Assembly (NCBI GenBank): GCA_020636105.1
Contig: JACJYL010000001.1
Location: forward strand, 868,001 to 932,000
Length of the DNA: 64,000 bases
Origin: Lewinellaceae bacterium
GTDB taxonomy: Bacteria > Bacteroidota > Bacteroidia > Chitinophagales > Saprospiraceae
Direction: 5' to 3'
Positions within the stretch are counted from its first letter, which is position 1. Every line of letters starts with the position of its first letter. The notes beneath the pieces were generated by a model. That model did not search any database. It saw only the letters and a list, made by a program, of their open reading frames with translations, and was not told where the DNA came from. Positions 36,319 to 45,313 of this stretch are shown in pieces. The position numbers and the translations under genes are program-made.

Positions 36319-38247
36319 ATGAGCAAAATTATAGGCATCGATTTGGGAACGACGAATTCCTGCGTTTCGGTAATGGAAGGAAACGATCCCGTGGTCATTC
36401 CTAATGATGAAGGAGGAAGAACGACTCCGTCCGTAGTCGCTTTTTTAGATAATGGCGAACGTAAAATCGGAGCTCCAGCCAAGAGGCAGGCGATTACCAA
36501 TCCGACCCGTACGGTTTCATCCATCAAACGATTTATTGGAACACGTTATTCAGAAGTAGCGGAAGAAGCCAAAAATACTGCTTTCAAAGTGGTCAAAGGG
36601 GAAAATGATACCATCCGCGTAGATATTGATGGCAGATTGTATACTCCTCAGGAAATCTCTGCAATGATATTGCAGAAAATGAAAAAAACCGCAGAAGATT
36701 TTCTCGGATATGAAGTCACGGAAGCAGTGGTTACCGTTCCTGCCTACTTTAACGATTCTCAGCGTCAGGCTACAAAAGAAGCTGGTGAGATCGCAGGACT
36801 TACTGTAAAAAGGATCATCAATGAGCCTACGGCAGCTGCCCTAGCTTATGGATTGGATAAATCCCATAAAGATATGACCATTGCGGTCTTCGACCTTGGT
36901 GGTGGAACTTTTGATATCTCCGTCCTGGAATTGGGTGATGGCGTTTTTGAAGTAAAATCTACCAATGGAGACACACACCTCGGTGGTGATGACTTCGACC
37001 GTGTGATCATTGACTGGATGGCAGATGAGTTCAAATCACAGGAGCGTATTGATTTGCGTAAAGACCCTATGGCACTTCAACGCATCAAGGATGCTGCCGA
37101 AAAAGCGAAGATCGAGTTGTCTTCCGCTATGGAAACTGAGATCAATCTGCCTTACGTGACCGCTGTTGACGGAGTGCCTAAACACCTCGTGATGAAACTC
37201 TCACGTGCGAAATTTGAACAATTGGCCGACAACCTGATCCGCAGAACCATTGCTCCTTGTGAGGCCGCTCTCAAAGATGCAGACCTCAGCAAAAACGATA
37301 TAGACGAGATCATTTTGGTAGGTGGATCAACACGTATCCCTAAGGTACAGGAAGCTGTTGAACAGTTCTTCGGTAAAAAACCAAGCAAAGGGGTGAACCC
37401 TGATGAAGTGGTTGCTGTGGGCGCTTCTATCCAGGGAGGAGTACTGAGTGGTGATGTAAAAGACGTTCTCTTGCTGGACGTTACGCCTCTCTCAATGGGA
37501 ATCGAAACCATGGGTGGGGTGTATGATGTGATCATTGAGGCCAACTCGACGATCCCGACCAAGAAAATGAAAGTTTACTCCACTGCGGCAGACAATCAGC
37601 CTTCCGTTGAGATTCATATTCTCCAGGGAGAACGTCCCATGGCTCAGGATAACAGAACGGTAGGCCGTTTCATCCTGGACGGAATTCCACCGGCACCAAG
37701 AGGGCTTCCACAGATCGAAGTTGCTTTCGATATCGACGCTAATGGTATTCTTAATGTATCTGCAAAAGATAAAGGAACCAATAAAGAACAGAGCATCCGC
37801 ATCGAAGCTTCAACAGGTCTCTCCAAGGAAGAAATCGCCAAGATGAAGGCTGAAGCTGAAGCCAATGCGGATACCGACAGAAAGGCAAGGGAAAAAGTGG
37901 ACAAGATCAACCAGGCTGACGCTTTGATTTTTCAAACGGAAAAACAGATCAAAGAATACGGTGACAAGATTCCGGCCGATAAAAAAGGTGCTATTGAATC
38001 AGCCCTTGCTGAACTGAAGGAGGCTCACAAGATGCAGGATCTGGATAAAATTGAAAGCTCAAGCAAATCGTTGAATGATGCATGGCAGGCAGCAAGTCAG
38101 GACATGTACCAGGCCACACAGGATGGTGCTGCCGGTGCCGGACCACAATCTAATGCAGGCGGAGCTGATGACACCGCTTCAAAAGGCGGAAATGCCGGAG
38201 AAGATGTAACCGATGTGGAATACGAAGAAGTGGATGATAAAAACTAA
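36319..38247 (+). CDS. dnaK: Molecular chaperone DnaK (Hsp70)
   Basis: A 642-residue ATP-dependent chaperone. The start MSKIIGIDLGTTNSC at 36319 is the family N-terminus; a TTG 51 bases upstream is not used. The phosphate loops IGIDLGTTNSC, AVFDLGGGTFDIS and ILVGGSTRIP are intact, the linker is DVLLLDVTPLS, and the substrate-binding domain has the expected IPTKK start. The C-terminus is a Gly/Ala-rich tail ending DVEYEEVDDKN, a usual DnaK end. No dnaJ or grpE gene is adjacent. A terminator follows 35 bases after the stop codon. Confidence 0.98.
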   Translation: MSKIIGIDLGTTNSCVSVMEGNDPVVIPNDEGGRTTPSVVAFLDNGERKIGAPAKRQAITNPTRTVSSIKRFIGTRYSEVAEEAKNTAFKVVKGENDTIRVDIDGRLYTPQEISAMILQKMKKTAEDFLGYEVTEAVVTVPAYFNDSQRQATKEAGEIAGLTVKRIINEPTAAALAYGLDKSHKDMTIAVFDLGGGTFDISVLELGDGVFEVKSTNGDTHLGGDDFDRVIIDWMADEFKSQERIDLRKDPMALQRIKDAAEKAKIELSSAMETEINLPYVTAVDGVPKHLVMKLSRAKFEQLADNLIRRTIAPCEAALKDADLSKNDIDEIILVGGSTRIPKVQEAVEQFFGKKPSKGVNPDEVVAVGASIQGGVLSGDVKDVLLLDVTPLSMGIETMGGVYDVIIEANSTIPTKKMKVYSTAADNQPSVEIHILQGERPMAQDNRTVGRFILDGIPPAPRGLPQIEVAFDIDANGILNVSAKDKGTNKEQSIRIEASTGLSKEEIAKMKAEAEANADTDRKAREKVDKINQADALIFQTEKQIKEYGDKIPADKKGAIESALAELKEAHKMQDLDKIESSSKSLNDAWQAASQDMYQATQDGAAGAGPQSNAGGADDTASKGGNAGEDVTDVEYEEVDDKN

Positions 38248-38281
38248 TTTCGATTAGTTGGAATAATAAATCGTACTTTTT

Positions 38282-38317
38282 AAAGCAGTAACTCAGATGA
38301 GTTGCTGCTTTTTTTTT
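38282..38317 (+). terminator. Intrinsic terminator after dnaK
   Basis: AGCAGTAACTC and GAGTTGCTGCT pair over eleven bases with one G-U, around an AGAT loop, and lead into eight T residues. The 300-base gap 38248-38548 otherwise holds an inverted repeat GACCTTT/AAAGGTC at 38400-38419 and a promoter element at 38461. Confidence 0.9.
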
Positions 38318-38460
38318 GAACACCTCCCATAAAAATAAATTCTTCGTCTTTTTCTCCAACCTTTTCTTTCCTTTCTTCCGTCTTGCTTGATAAGTTAAAG
38401 ACCTTTAAAAGAAAAGGTCGAACCTAGCTTTTCTAATTTTCATTATTTATTTAATCCGGC

Positions 38461-38468
38461 TATCTTTG
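38461..38468 (+). promoter_or_regulatory. Candidate -7 element for the outer-membrane protein/sigma group
   Basis: TATCTTTG, an exact TAnnTTTG match, 80 bases before the start at 38549. No TTG is found at the usual -33 spacing. Confidence 0.45.
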
Positions 38469-38548
38469 ATAGTTCTTTAAATCAACTAAATACTTTTTCC
38501 CATCCGGTCCTTCAGGTCGGAAGGAAAATCAATAAACGTGAATCTGAA

Positions 38549-39352
38549 ATGATGGAAAAGCTGCTCCTTTTATGTTTTATGCTAATGACCTCAATGCTGA
38601 ATGCTCAAAGTGAGGAAAACATCGCCACTATTTATTTGAACAACGGCGAGGTTTACAAAGGCAATATGGTGGACTATCGGAAGGGGGAATATTTAGTATT
38701 GAAACGCCTCAATGGCACTTTAGATACAATACCCGACAACGATATTCAAAGGATTGAACAAATCCAAATGGATATAAAACCGGTGAAAAAGGCCTCTGTT
38801 CAGAAGCGTGTCCCCCAGGTAGTACAAAAACCTGCTCCTAAAAAGAAAAGGAAATACCTTTTCAGGGAAACGGGATGGTATAATGCTACAGGGTTTTCCG
38901 GGTTTGGAGGAAGGTCCGGCAGTTACCTTAAAATGGGCATCGGAATTTCTACCACCACCGGGTATATGTTTAACCGGATGGTGGGCATTGGCCTGGGCAT
39001 TGGCAAAGACAATTATTCCTCCAGGCAGGGCGAAGGCCTTTTTCCGGTATATGGCGAGGTCCGAGGGTATTTAAAGAAGAAATCCAATACCCCGTTTTAT
39101 GCGATCAAGGCCGGCTATGGAATGGCTTTTGCGAATGAAAAATTCGGCATTACCCAGGCGGAAGGAGGATTGATGCTGAACCCCTCCGTTGGTTACCGGT
39201 TCGGAGGGGATAAAACAGGAAATATATATTTTGAAATGGGTTATAAATTTCAAAAACAATTTATAGAAAAAACATCCACTTTTAACTCAGACATCACCGT
39301 TGTAGATGCCATTTACAATCGAATAAGTCTAAGTGCAGGGATCATTTTTTAA
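38549..39352 (+). CDS. Outer-membrane barrel protein with N-terminal linker domain
   Basis: A 267-residue exported protein with a signal peptide (MMEKLLLLCFMLMTSMLNAQ). Residues 21-75 form a small domain (IYLNNGEVYKGNMVDY...LDTIPDNDIQRI) of the type that recurs at the N-terminus of Bacteroidota envelope proteins, followed by a Lys/Pro-rich linker (about 75-105). The remainder (about 110-267) is an eight-strand-like barrel ending in Phe (LSAGIIF). It lies 43 bases before the sigma-factor gene and may be regulated with it. No enzymatic motif is present. Confidence 0.75.
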   Translation: MMEKLLLLCFMLMTSMLNAQSEENIATIYLNNGEVYKGNMVDYRKGEYLVLKRLNGTLDTIPDNDIQRIEQIQMDIKPVKKASVQKRVPQVVQKPAPKKKRKYLFRETGWYNATGFSGFGGRSGSYLKMGIGISTTTGYMFNRMVGIGLGIGKDNYSSRQGEGLFPVYGEVRGYLKKKSNTPFYAIKAGYGMAFANEKFGITQAEGGLMLNPSVGYRFGGDKTGNIYFEMGYKFQKQFIEKTSTFNSDITVVDAIYNRISLSAGIIF

Positions 39353-39395
39353 ACGATGGGATTAAATTCTACATTACACTATACGCACCTTACTT

Positions 39396-39956
39396 ATGTT
39401 TGGTAAAAGGGAACCATCAGAGGCAGAACTCATCAAAGGCTGCGTCGGGAATGACCGACGTTACCAGGAGATACTTTACAAGAAGTACTTTCCTGCCATG
39501 ATGCGTATGTGTATGAGATATACCAAAGATCAGGAAATTGCGCTCGAAATCATCAACACAGGTTTTCTGAGGGTTTTCCAGAAAGTGGATACCTATGCTT
39601 TCAAGGGCTCTTTCGAAGGGTGGATACGCAGGCTGGTTTTTCATAGCCTAGCCGACTATTTTAAAAAAGAATCCAGAACCATAAAGTTTTTGGATATCAA
39701 CGAAAAAGATGGACCCGCCAGTGATAATGTTTTAAACAAACTTTATTACGAGGACATCATTGCCCTGATCGATCATTTATCAGGATCAACCAGGGAAGTT
39801 TTTTGGCTTTTCGCCGTGGAAGGATTCTCCCATGTAGAGATCGGAGAAAAACTGGACATCAGTGCCGGTACTTCCAAGTGGTATCTGTCGGAAGCGAGGA
39901 AAAAACTGAAATCTTTATTAGAAACGCAACTCAATATTAAACATCATGCGGGATAA
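39396..39956 (+). CDS. ECF-type RNA polymerase sigma factor
   Basis: A 186-residue sigma-70 family protein of the extracytoplasmic-function group. Region 2 is seen in residues about 25-95 (KKYFPAMMRMCMRYTKD...RVFQKVDTYAFKGSFEGWIRRLVFH) and region 4 helix-turn-helix at about 130-170 (VFWLFAVEGFSHVEIGEKLDISAGTSKWYLSEARKKL split over its length). The gene ends overlapping by 11 bases the start of the next gene, which has anti-sigma features, so the two are a coupled sigma/anti-sigma pair. It should respond to an envelope signal. Confidence 0.93.
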   Translation: MFGKREPSEAELIKGCVGNDRRYQEILYKKYFPAMMRMCMRYTKDQEIALEIINTGFLRVFQKVDTYAFKGSFEGWIRRLVFHSLADYFKKESRTIKFLDINEKDGPASDNVLNKLYYEDIIALIDHLSGSTREVFWLFAVEGFSHVEIGEKLDISAGTSKWYLSEARKKLKSLLETQLNIKHHAG

Positions 39957-41349
39957 GGACATACAGCGTTATATGGATAAGGAGTTTACCGAAAAGGCAT
40001 GGCTTGAGATGAATAAGATGCTCGACCTTGAAATGCCGGTGGAAAATAAAAAACGACGTGCAGCCGTATGGTTCTGGATGGCTGCAGGAATCCTGCTGCT
40101 CCTCAGTTCAGGAATTTTGTTATGGTCTAAAGATTCCACCTCACCAAAAGATGAATTTAAAGAAAAAATCATTGCTTCAAATATTCAGGAAAACAACGAC
40201 TCAAAAAATTCAGCGATACCTTCAACTCCCCCTGCTTCGATTGAAATGTCGATTAAGGAAAAAAATAGGATCTCCACTCAAAAAGTAACCCCAAATAACC
40301 TTCCCAAAGCGCGCACTCAAAACACGGATGCCCCCATCAATACTCCCGTTACGATTGTTGATCCGGATGCTCCCTCCCTCCTGCCAAATGAACCCCTGGA
40401 TAAAAAAACAATTGATTCCAGCCCGGAGACCTTGCCTTTAAACGGATTTGCTCAGGTTGATGAGAAACCTTATACTTCAAGAGTTGATCATTCAATCAGG
40501 AAAATCAGGACGCTGTCTTTGTCCTTACAGGAACCCGCTCAGAAGGATTATGCTTTTTCCGAAAATGACATTGATTTACCCCGGGGCAGCAAACCCTCCT
40601 GGCTTGATTTAATGGCCTACGCAAATAGCCAAACAGAAGGATTCTCTTCATTAAAAGGATTTGAAGCAGGCATTGCTTTAAACAAAAGATTGCCGAATTC
40701 CAAATGGAGCCTTTCCATGGGTTCCGGCTTCCAATCGGAAATCCGGACGCTGGAGGTCAACACCAATAGTTATTTCAATTTAACCCTGGAAGATTCTTCC
40801 ATTCCGACCACCACCGAGATCAATGCTCAGGTTTTTGATAATTTTAATTATGACCCGAGTGATGTGACTTCAAGCCCCGTAAATGGATTCGAGGATGCAG
40901 CGCAGGCATCAGGAAGCTCCAACCTTAACGTTCAGCTCTACTACCTGGCCTTTCCTATAAAAGCGGGATATAAATTAACTCCAAGGCTTGCCCTTAGTGC
41001 CGGAATCACGCCTTCCATTTATCTCCGTGGCAAGATGACCAACAGGGAAAATTATATCAGTCCTGCCGGCAAATTAGCCCTGGACAACACAAATTACGTA
41101 GCGGGAGCAGACCTGGCCACCCCAATTCCTATTGCCAATAACCGCTTCTTCTATTTCACCTCAAAAGCCGTAGCGCCGGCAGCCATAAAAAAATGGAAAT
41201 TCCCTGTACATATTGGCCTGGATTACCAGATAACCAAGCACTTTGGCATTACAATGGACTACCAGGTGACCCCTGGTTCTTTAACCGACAAAAACTACAT
41301 TTCAACAGGTAACCAAAGGTTTCGCTTAGGAGGGTACTGGATGTTTTAA
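39946..41349 (+). CDS. Anti-sigma-like protein with C-terminal outer-membrane barrel
   Basis: A 467-residue protein with an odd layout. Residues 1-38 are a short cytoplasmic region ending in the basic cluster KKRR. Residues 41-60 are one hydrophobic helix (WFWMAAGILLLLSSGILLW), the shape of an inner-membrane anti-sigma factor. A Ser/Pro/Thr/Asn-rich linker of about 130 residues could span the periplasm. Residues about 205-467 are amphipathic strands of an outer-membrane barrel, ending in WMF. The start codon lies inside the sigma gene (11-base overlap). A single chain would thus join sigma control to an outer-membrane domain. There is no recognisable zinc-binding anti-sigma domain and the N-terminal part is short, so sigma binding is inference from position. 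It could instead be an envelope protein held only by overlap. Confidence 0.72.
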   Translation: MRDKDIQRYMDKEFTEKAWLEMNKMLDLEMPVENKKRRAAVWFWMAAGILLLLSSGILLWSKDSTSPKDEFKEKIIASNIQENNDSKNSAIPSTPPASIEMSIKEKNRISTQKVTPNNLPKARTQNTDAPINTPVTIVDPDAPSLLPNEPLDKKTIDSSPETLPLNGFAQVDEKPYTSRVDHSIRKIRTLSLSLQEPAQKDYAFSENDIDLPRGSKPSWLDLMAYANSQTEGFSSLKGFEAGIALNKRLPNSKWSLSMGSGFQSEIRTLEVNTNSYFNLTLEDSSIPTTTEINAQVFDNFNYDPSDVTSSPVNGFEDAAQASGSSNLNVQLYYLAFPIKAGYKLTPRLALSAGITPSIYLRGKMTNRENYISPAGKLALDNTNYVAGADLATPIPIANNRFFYFTSKAVAPAAIKKWKFPVHIGLDYQITKHFGITMDYQVTPGSLTDKNYISTGNQRFRLGGYWMF

Positions 41350-41355
41350 ACATGA

Positions 41356-41706
41356 TTATTCACCATGCAGGGCTAGTTTTCTGGCCAATAAAATCTCATC
41401 CGATTCCTCCCGGTCAGGATCCGGCACACAACAATCCACAGGGCAAACTGCGGCGCACTGTGGCTCATCATGAAAACCCATACATTCTGTACATTTGTCG
41501 GGTACTATATAATAATACTCCTCAGAAATAGGAGCCTGAGACTCATCATGCTCGACAATAATTCCGGTCTCCAGCTTGAAAGAACCTTTTAAATTAGTCC
41601 CCTGAGCCATTGCCCATTCTTCTCCGCCTTCATAAATGGCATTGTTGGGGCATTCAGGTTCACACGCTCCGCAATTGATGCATTCATCCGTAATGATAAT
41701 AGCCAT
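41356..41706 (-). CDS. 4Fe-4S dicluster ferredoxin
   Basis: A 116-residue electron carrier with two iron-sulfur sites. The first cluster motif is CINCGACEPECP (residues 10-21), the second CTECMGFHDEPQCAAVCP (about 74-91), with the irregular spacing of the Alvin/Fdx-2 type that has an extra loop in the second motif and a C-terminal extension. It should donate or accept low-potential electrons in the cytoplasm. A good minus-strand promoter lies directly upstream. It ends 7 bases from the convergent barrel gene. Confidence 0.92.
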   Translation of the reverse strand: MAIIITDECINCGACEPECPNNAIYEGGEEWAMAQGTNLKGSFKLETGIIVEHDESQAPISEEYYYIVPDKCTECMGFHDEPQCAAVCPVDCCVPDPDREESDEILLARKLALHGE

Positions 41707-41722
41707 GGTCTTTTATTTTTTG

Positions 41723-41753
41723 CAAAAATATAGGTTTGAATGGTCAACCCCAA
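41723..41753 (-). promoter_or_regulatory. Promoter of the ferredoxin gene
   Basis: On the minus strand TTG (41751-41753) and TATTTTTG (41723-41730) are 20 bases apart, a full match to the Bacteroidota promoter form. The gene start at 41706 lies 17 bases downstream, so the leader is very short. Confidence 0.65.
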
Positions 41754-41930
41754 ATAAACCGCTAAAAGTATCTTTCCTTTTGCAACAATAAAAACTTACG
41801 TTAAGTTGCCAGGAATAAAAAAGGGTCAAGTTATGTTAAATTAATACCCCCGTAAAATACAGCCATAAAAAAAGGGTTAATACTCCATAAAACGTGCTCT
41901 CTTATCAGGCATCTAAGAACCTGAAATTTT

Positions 41931-41964
41931 AAAACGACGTATGCTTTCCGCTACGTCGTTTTTT
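41931..41964 (+). terminator. Lone intrinsic terminator between divergent genes
   Basis: AAAACGACGTA and TACGTCGTTTT form a perfect eleven-base stem around a ten-base loop, and the right arm runs into a T-run (TTTTTT from 41959). Neither flanking gene (ferredoxin to the left, receptor to the right) ends here; both start away from it. The 405-base gap 41707-42111 also holds the two promoters given separately and AT-rich sequence at 41760-41930 that could be a short transcript ending at this terminator. No open frame of useful length was recognised there. Confidence 0.8.
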
Positions 41965-42019
41965 ATTTGTCGTTTGACAGATACTATTGCAAAAACACTT
42001 TCAATACCCGACCCAACAT

Positions 42020-42051
42020 TTGGAAAGCACCCAAATTAAAGATTATCTTTG
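42020..42051 (+). promoter_or_regulatory. Promoter of the TonB-dependent receptor gene
   Basis: TTG at 42020-42022 and TATCTTTG followed by CGG at 42044-42051 are 21 bases apart, a strong match to the Bacteroidota promoter form. The coding start at 42112 lies about 60 bases downstream, which also shows that a TTG at 42049 is not the translation start. Confidence 0.7.
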
Positions 42052-42111
42052 CGGCTCGAAAATAGAAATTTGAAGTTTAAGATAACCGCTCGACAAAATT
42101 TGGCTAAGACG

Positions 42112-44445
42112 ATGAAAAAAACGATATGGTTTATTGCCCTCTCACTGATGCTCACGCCCTTTCTTCACGCCCAAAACACAGGCATCATTCGGGGGAATAT
42201 CTTTGACATGGAAAGCGGAGAACCCATCATTTACGGAAACGTAAGAATTGCCAACACCGACCTGGGAGCCACCACCGATCTTGATGGTTTTTTCACCTTC
42301 CCCAGTGTTCCTGAAGGCCCTCAGACCATTGTAGCCTCCTACCTGGGATACGATAGTACCCTGGTGGAAGTGACTGTTATCGCCGGAAAAATAGTTTACG
42401 AAAGAATCGTCATTTCACAAAATATGGTCAACCTACAGACCGTAAATGTTTCTGCTGAAAAAGAAAAAGCTCGCTCCGATGTACAGGTCTCCAAAGTAAG
42501 GGTTACCCCAAAACAAATCCGAAGCCTGCCCTCCACGGGCGGTGAATCTGACATTGCACAATATCTGCCGGTATTGCCCGGCATTATCGTTTCAGGTGAT
42601 CAGGGAGGACAGCTATACATTCGGGGAGGGGCTCCGATCCAAAATAAGATACTACTCGACGGGATGACGATCTACAACCCTTTCCATTCCATAGGATTCT
42701 TTTCCGTTTTCGAAACTGAAACCATCAAAAGTGTAGATGTACTCACGGGAGGTTTTAACGCTGAGTATGGAGGTCGAATTTCGGCTGTAGTTGATATAAA
42801 AACCCGGGAAGGTAATAAAAAAGAATTCGGAGGCTTAGCGTCGGTGAGTCCTTTTCAGGGTAAATTATTACTCGAAGGTCCTATAAAAAAACTGGATAAT
42901 AAAACTGGGTCCAGCACCTCCTTTATCCTCACAGGAAAACACTCTTACCTCGATCAGACCTCCAAAGTGCTTTACAACTACGCTACAGATACCAGTTTTT
43001 ATTCCTTTGCCAATGGTGATACCACCCTGGCTGATGTAGGTGATATTGGTTTGCCTTACTCTTATTCTGATTTTTATGGCAAATTCTCTATTGTGGGAGG
43101 CAACGGCAGTAAGATCAACTTATTTGGGTTTCGCTTTGCTGACCGATTCAATTTTATCGGCCTTGCCGACCTCAATTGGAAAGCTTTCGGATCAGGTGCC
43201 GACTTCACTCTGGTACCCCCAAGTTCCAACCTGGTGATTAACGGAACAGCCGCCTTTTCCAATTACGATATTTCCCTTGTTGAGTCTGACGACAAACCCC
43301 GAACGAGTTCCATTAATAACTATTTTATCAACATGAACTTTACCTATTTCGGTAAAGACAGTCAGCTAAACTACGGATTTGAATTCAATGGTTTCAATAC
43401 CGATTTTGAATTTTACAACAGTATTGGTTTGTCTTTCCAGCAAAAAGACTTTACCAGTGAGCTTTCCGGTTACTTAAAATGGAAAAAGAAAATTGCAGGA
43501 AGAGTCATCATTGAACCGGGGATCAGGTTACAATATTATGCTTCACAATCCAACATGTCTTTAGAACCCAGGATAGGCCTGAAATACAATGCCACCCCGG
43601 GATTGCGCTTTAAATTCGCCGCAGGAATCTATTCTCAAAACCTCATCAGTACGGTAAATGAACTGGATGTGGTCAACTTTTTCGTCGGATTCCTTTCCGG
43701 ACCAGAGGAAAGAATTTTCAAATTGAATACCTCCGCAGAAACAGACCACAGGCTTCAAAAAGCGACACATGCCATTGGTGGTTTCGAAATGGATTTCGGA
43801 AAACATACTACTGTTAATGTTGAGGGATACCTGAAGCGTTTCAATCAACTCATCAGTATTAACCGAAACAAACTTTCGAGTGAAGATGCCAATTTCGTAA
43901 CAGAAACCGGCAATGCGTACGGTGTTGATTTCTCTCTGAAATACGAGAAACAAAATCTTTATCTTTGGTTTACCTATTCCCTTGGTTACGTCAACAGGGA
44001 TGACGGAGAACAGGTCTATCCTACCATTTTCGATCGTCGCCACAATGTTAATGCATTGGCAACACTGAATTTCGGAAAAAACAAAAACTGGGAGGCGAGC
44101 GCCCGCTGGAACCTGGGGTCAGGCTTTCCTTTTACCCAGACACAAGGCTTTTATGAAAATATCGATTTTTCAAATTTGCTTTATACTGATATCCTTACCG
44201 GAAATTTCAACCTGGGTACTGTCCTGTCAGAAGACAGGAATGGAGGACGTCTCTCCTGGTATCACAGACTGGATCTCTCCCTAAAACGCACCTTTGAGTT
44301 TTCGGAAAAATCGTCTTTGGAAGCTGTTTTTAGTCTGACGAATGCCTACAACCGGGAAAATGTATTTTATGTGGATCGGATCACGAATAACCGGGTAAAC
44401 CAATTGCCGATTTTACCAAGTGTGGGGCTGACCTTCAAGTTTTAA
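42112..44445 (+). CDS. TonB-dependent outer-membrane receptor
   Basis: A 777-residue receptor that takes up a substrate through the outer membrane with energy from TonB. A signal peptide (MKKTIWFIALSLMLTPFLHAQ) is followed by a carboxypeptidase-regulatory-like domain (about 22-105, GNIFDMESGEPIIYGNVRI, DLGATTDLDGFFTF), a plug domain (about 120-240, YLPVLPGI, LYIRGGAPIQNKILLDGM) and a long barrel ending in Phe (VGLTFKF). The start at 42112 is set by the signal peptide and by the promoter upstream. No SusD-like partner follows, so glycan uptake by the Sus type is less likely; the substrate is unknown. Confidence 0.92.
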   Translation: MKKTIWFIALSLMLTPFLHAQNTGIIRGNIFDMESGEPIIYGNVRIANTDLGATTDLDGFFTFPSVPEGPQTIVASYLGYDSTLVEVTVIAGKIVYERIVISQNMVNLQTVNVSAEKEKARSDVQVSKVRVTPKQIRSLPSTGGESDIAQYLPVLPGIIVSGDQGGQLYIRGGAPIQNKILLDGMTIYNPFHSIGFFSVFETETIKSVDVLTGGFNAEYGGRISAVVDIKTREGNKKEFGGLASVSPFQGKLLLEGPIKKLDNKTGSSTSFILTGKHSYLDQTSKVLYNYATDTSFYSFANGDTTLADVGDIGLPYSYSDFYGKFSIVGGNGSKINLFGFRFADRFNFIGLADLNWKAFGSGADFTLVPPSSNLVINGTAAFSNYDISLVESDDKPRTSSINNYFINMNFTYFGKDSQLNYGFEFNGFNTDFEFYNSIGLSFQQKDFTSELSGYLKWKKKIAGRVIIEPGIRLQYYASQSNMSLEPRIGLKYNATPGLRFKFAAGIYSQNLISTVNELDVVNFFVGFLSGPEERIFKLNTSAETDHRLQKATHAIGGFEMDFGKHTTVNVEGYLKRFNQLISINRNKLSSEDANFVTETGNAYGVDFSLKYEKQNLYLWFTYSLGYVNRDDGEQVYPTIFDRRHNVNALATLNFGKNKNWEASARWNLGSGFPFTQTQGFYENIDFSNLLYTDILTGNFNLGTVLSEDRNGGRLSWYHRLDLSLKRTFEFSEKSSLEAVFSLTNAYNRENVFYVDRITNNRVNQLPILPSVGLTFKF

Positions 44446-44461
44446 CAGAGAAAGCGAATTT

Positions 44462-45178
44462 TTACCGGAACAGGTTGTATTTTAATATGCAGTAGATTGC
44501 CCGGAAACCATCTTTCCAGTTTATCTTTTTTCCTTCTTCATACGTGCGACCATAGTATGAAATACCTACTTCGTAAATACGAATATTGGGAATACGGGAA
44601 ATTTTAGCGGTTACCTCCGGTTCAAAACCGAAGCGGTTTTCCTTAAGTTCCAGCTTTTGAATGGCCTCCGTTCTAAAAAGCTTGTAACAAGTCTCCATAT
44701 CGGTCAGGTTTAGATTGGTCAGGAAATTGGAGAGCCCTGTCAGCCATTTATTGCCGATAGAATGCCAGAAAAACAATATTCTATGGGGTTTCCCACCCAT
44801 AAACCGGCTGCCATAAACCACATCCGCAAAACCATCAAGCACTGGTTTTAATAAAATATTGTACTCTTCAGGATCATATTCGAGGTCTGCATCCTGGATG
44901 ATGAGCCATTCCCCTTTTGCCTCGCGTATTCCGGTGTGCAATGCAGCACCTTTCCCTTTATTGATCTCATGCTCGAAATATTTTATGGAAAAATCCGGAT
45001 TGGATTCCATATAGAAATGCACCGCTCCCCGGGTATCGTCGGAAGAACAATCATTCACAATGATGATCTCTTTGGAAAGGTTCCCGATAAGATCGACAGC
45101 TTTCACCTTATCTAATATTAGGTGAATGGTACGTTCTTCATTGTATGCCGGAATAACGATTGATAAGGTTTGACTCAT
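44462..45178 (-). CDS. Family-2 glycosyltransferase, Dpm1-like
   Basis: A 238-residue cytoplasmic-side enzyme of the polyprenyl-phosphate mannose/glucose synthase type. Motifs: LSIVIPAYNEERTIHLIL at the N-terminus, VNDCSSDDT, the metal-binding IIQDADLEYDPEEY, and VVYGSRFMGG. It lacks a C-terminal membrane domain. The start at 45178 is taken (MSQTLSIVI); a TTG at 45202 would add eight charged residues. It is the second such enzyme in the window and its divergent neighbour is a multi-spanning membrane protein that could use its product. Confidence 0.88.
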   Translation of the reverse strand: MSQTLSIVIPAYNEERTIHLILDKVKAVDLIGNLSKEIIIVNDCSSDDTRGAVHFYMESNPDFSIKYFEHEINKGKGAALHTGIREAKGEWLIIQDADLEYDPEEYNILLKPVLDGFADVVYGSRFMGGKPHRILFFWHSIGNKWLTGLSNFLTNLNLTDMETCYKLFRTEAIQKLELKENRFGFEPEVTAKISRIPNIRIYEVGISYYGRTYEEGKKINWKDGFRAIYCILKYNLFR

Positions 45179-45313
45179 TAAGCTTTTATGTTTTTTCTCC
45201 AATGTTTCGGCAAATATCCCAATATAAGTGGAATAACTTTATGTATTTTACAATTTTTATACCTTTAAGGAAAATATTGTTAATAAACCATTGCCTAAAT
45301 TTATCGTTACGTT

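Noticed and set aside
38400..38419. GACCTTT/AAAGGTC inverted repeat considered as a terminator
   Set aside because: There is no T-run after it on either strand and a strong terminator already lies at 38282-38317. An operator role was not supported by anything else.
42049..42111. N-terminal extension of the TonB receptor from a TTG
   Set aside because: The TTG lies within the -7 promoter element and the signal peptide begins at the ATG at 42112.
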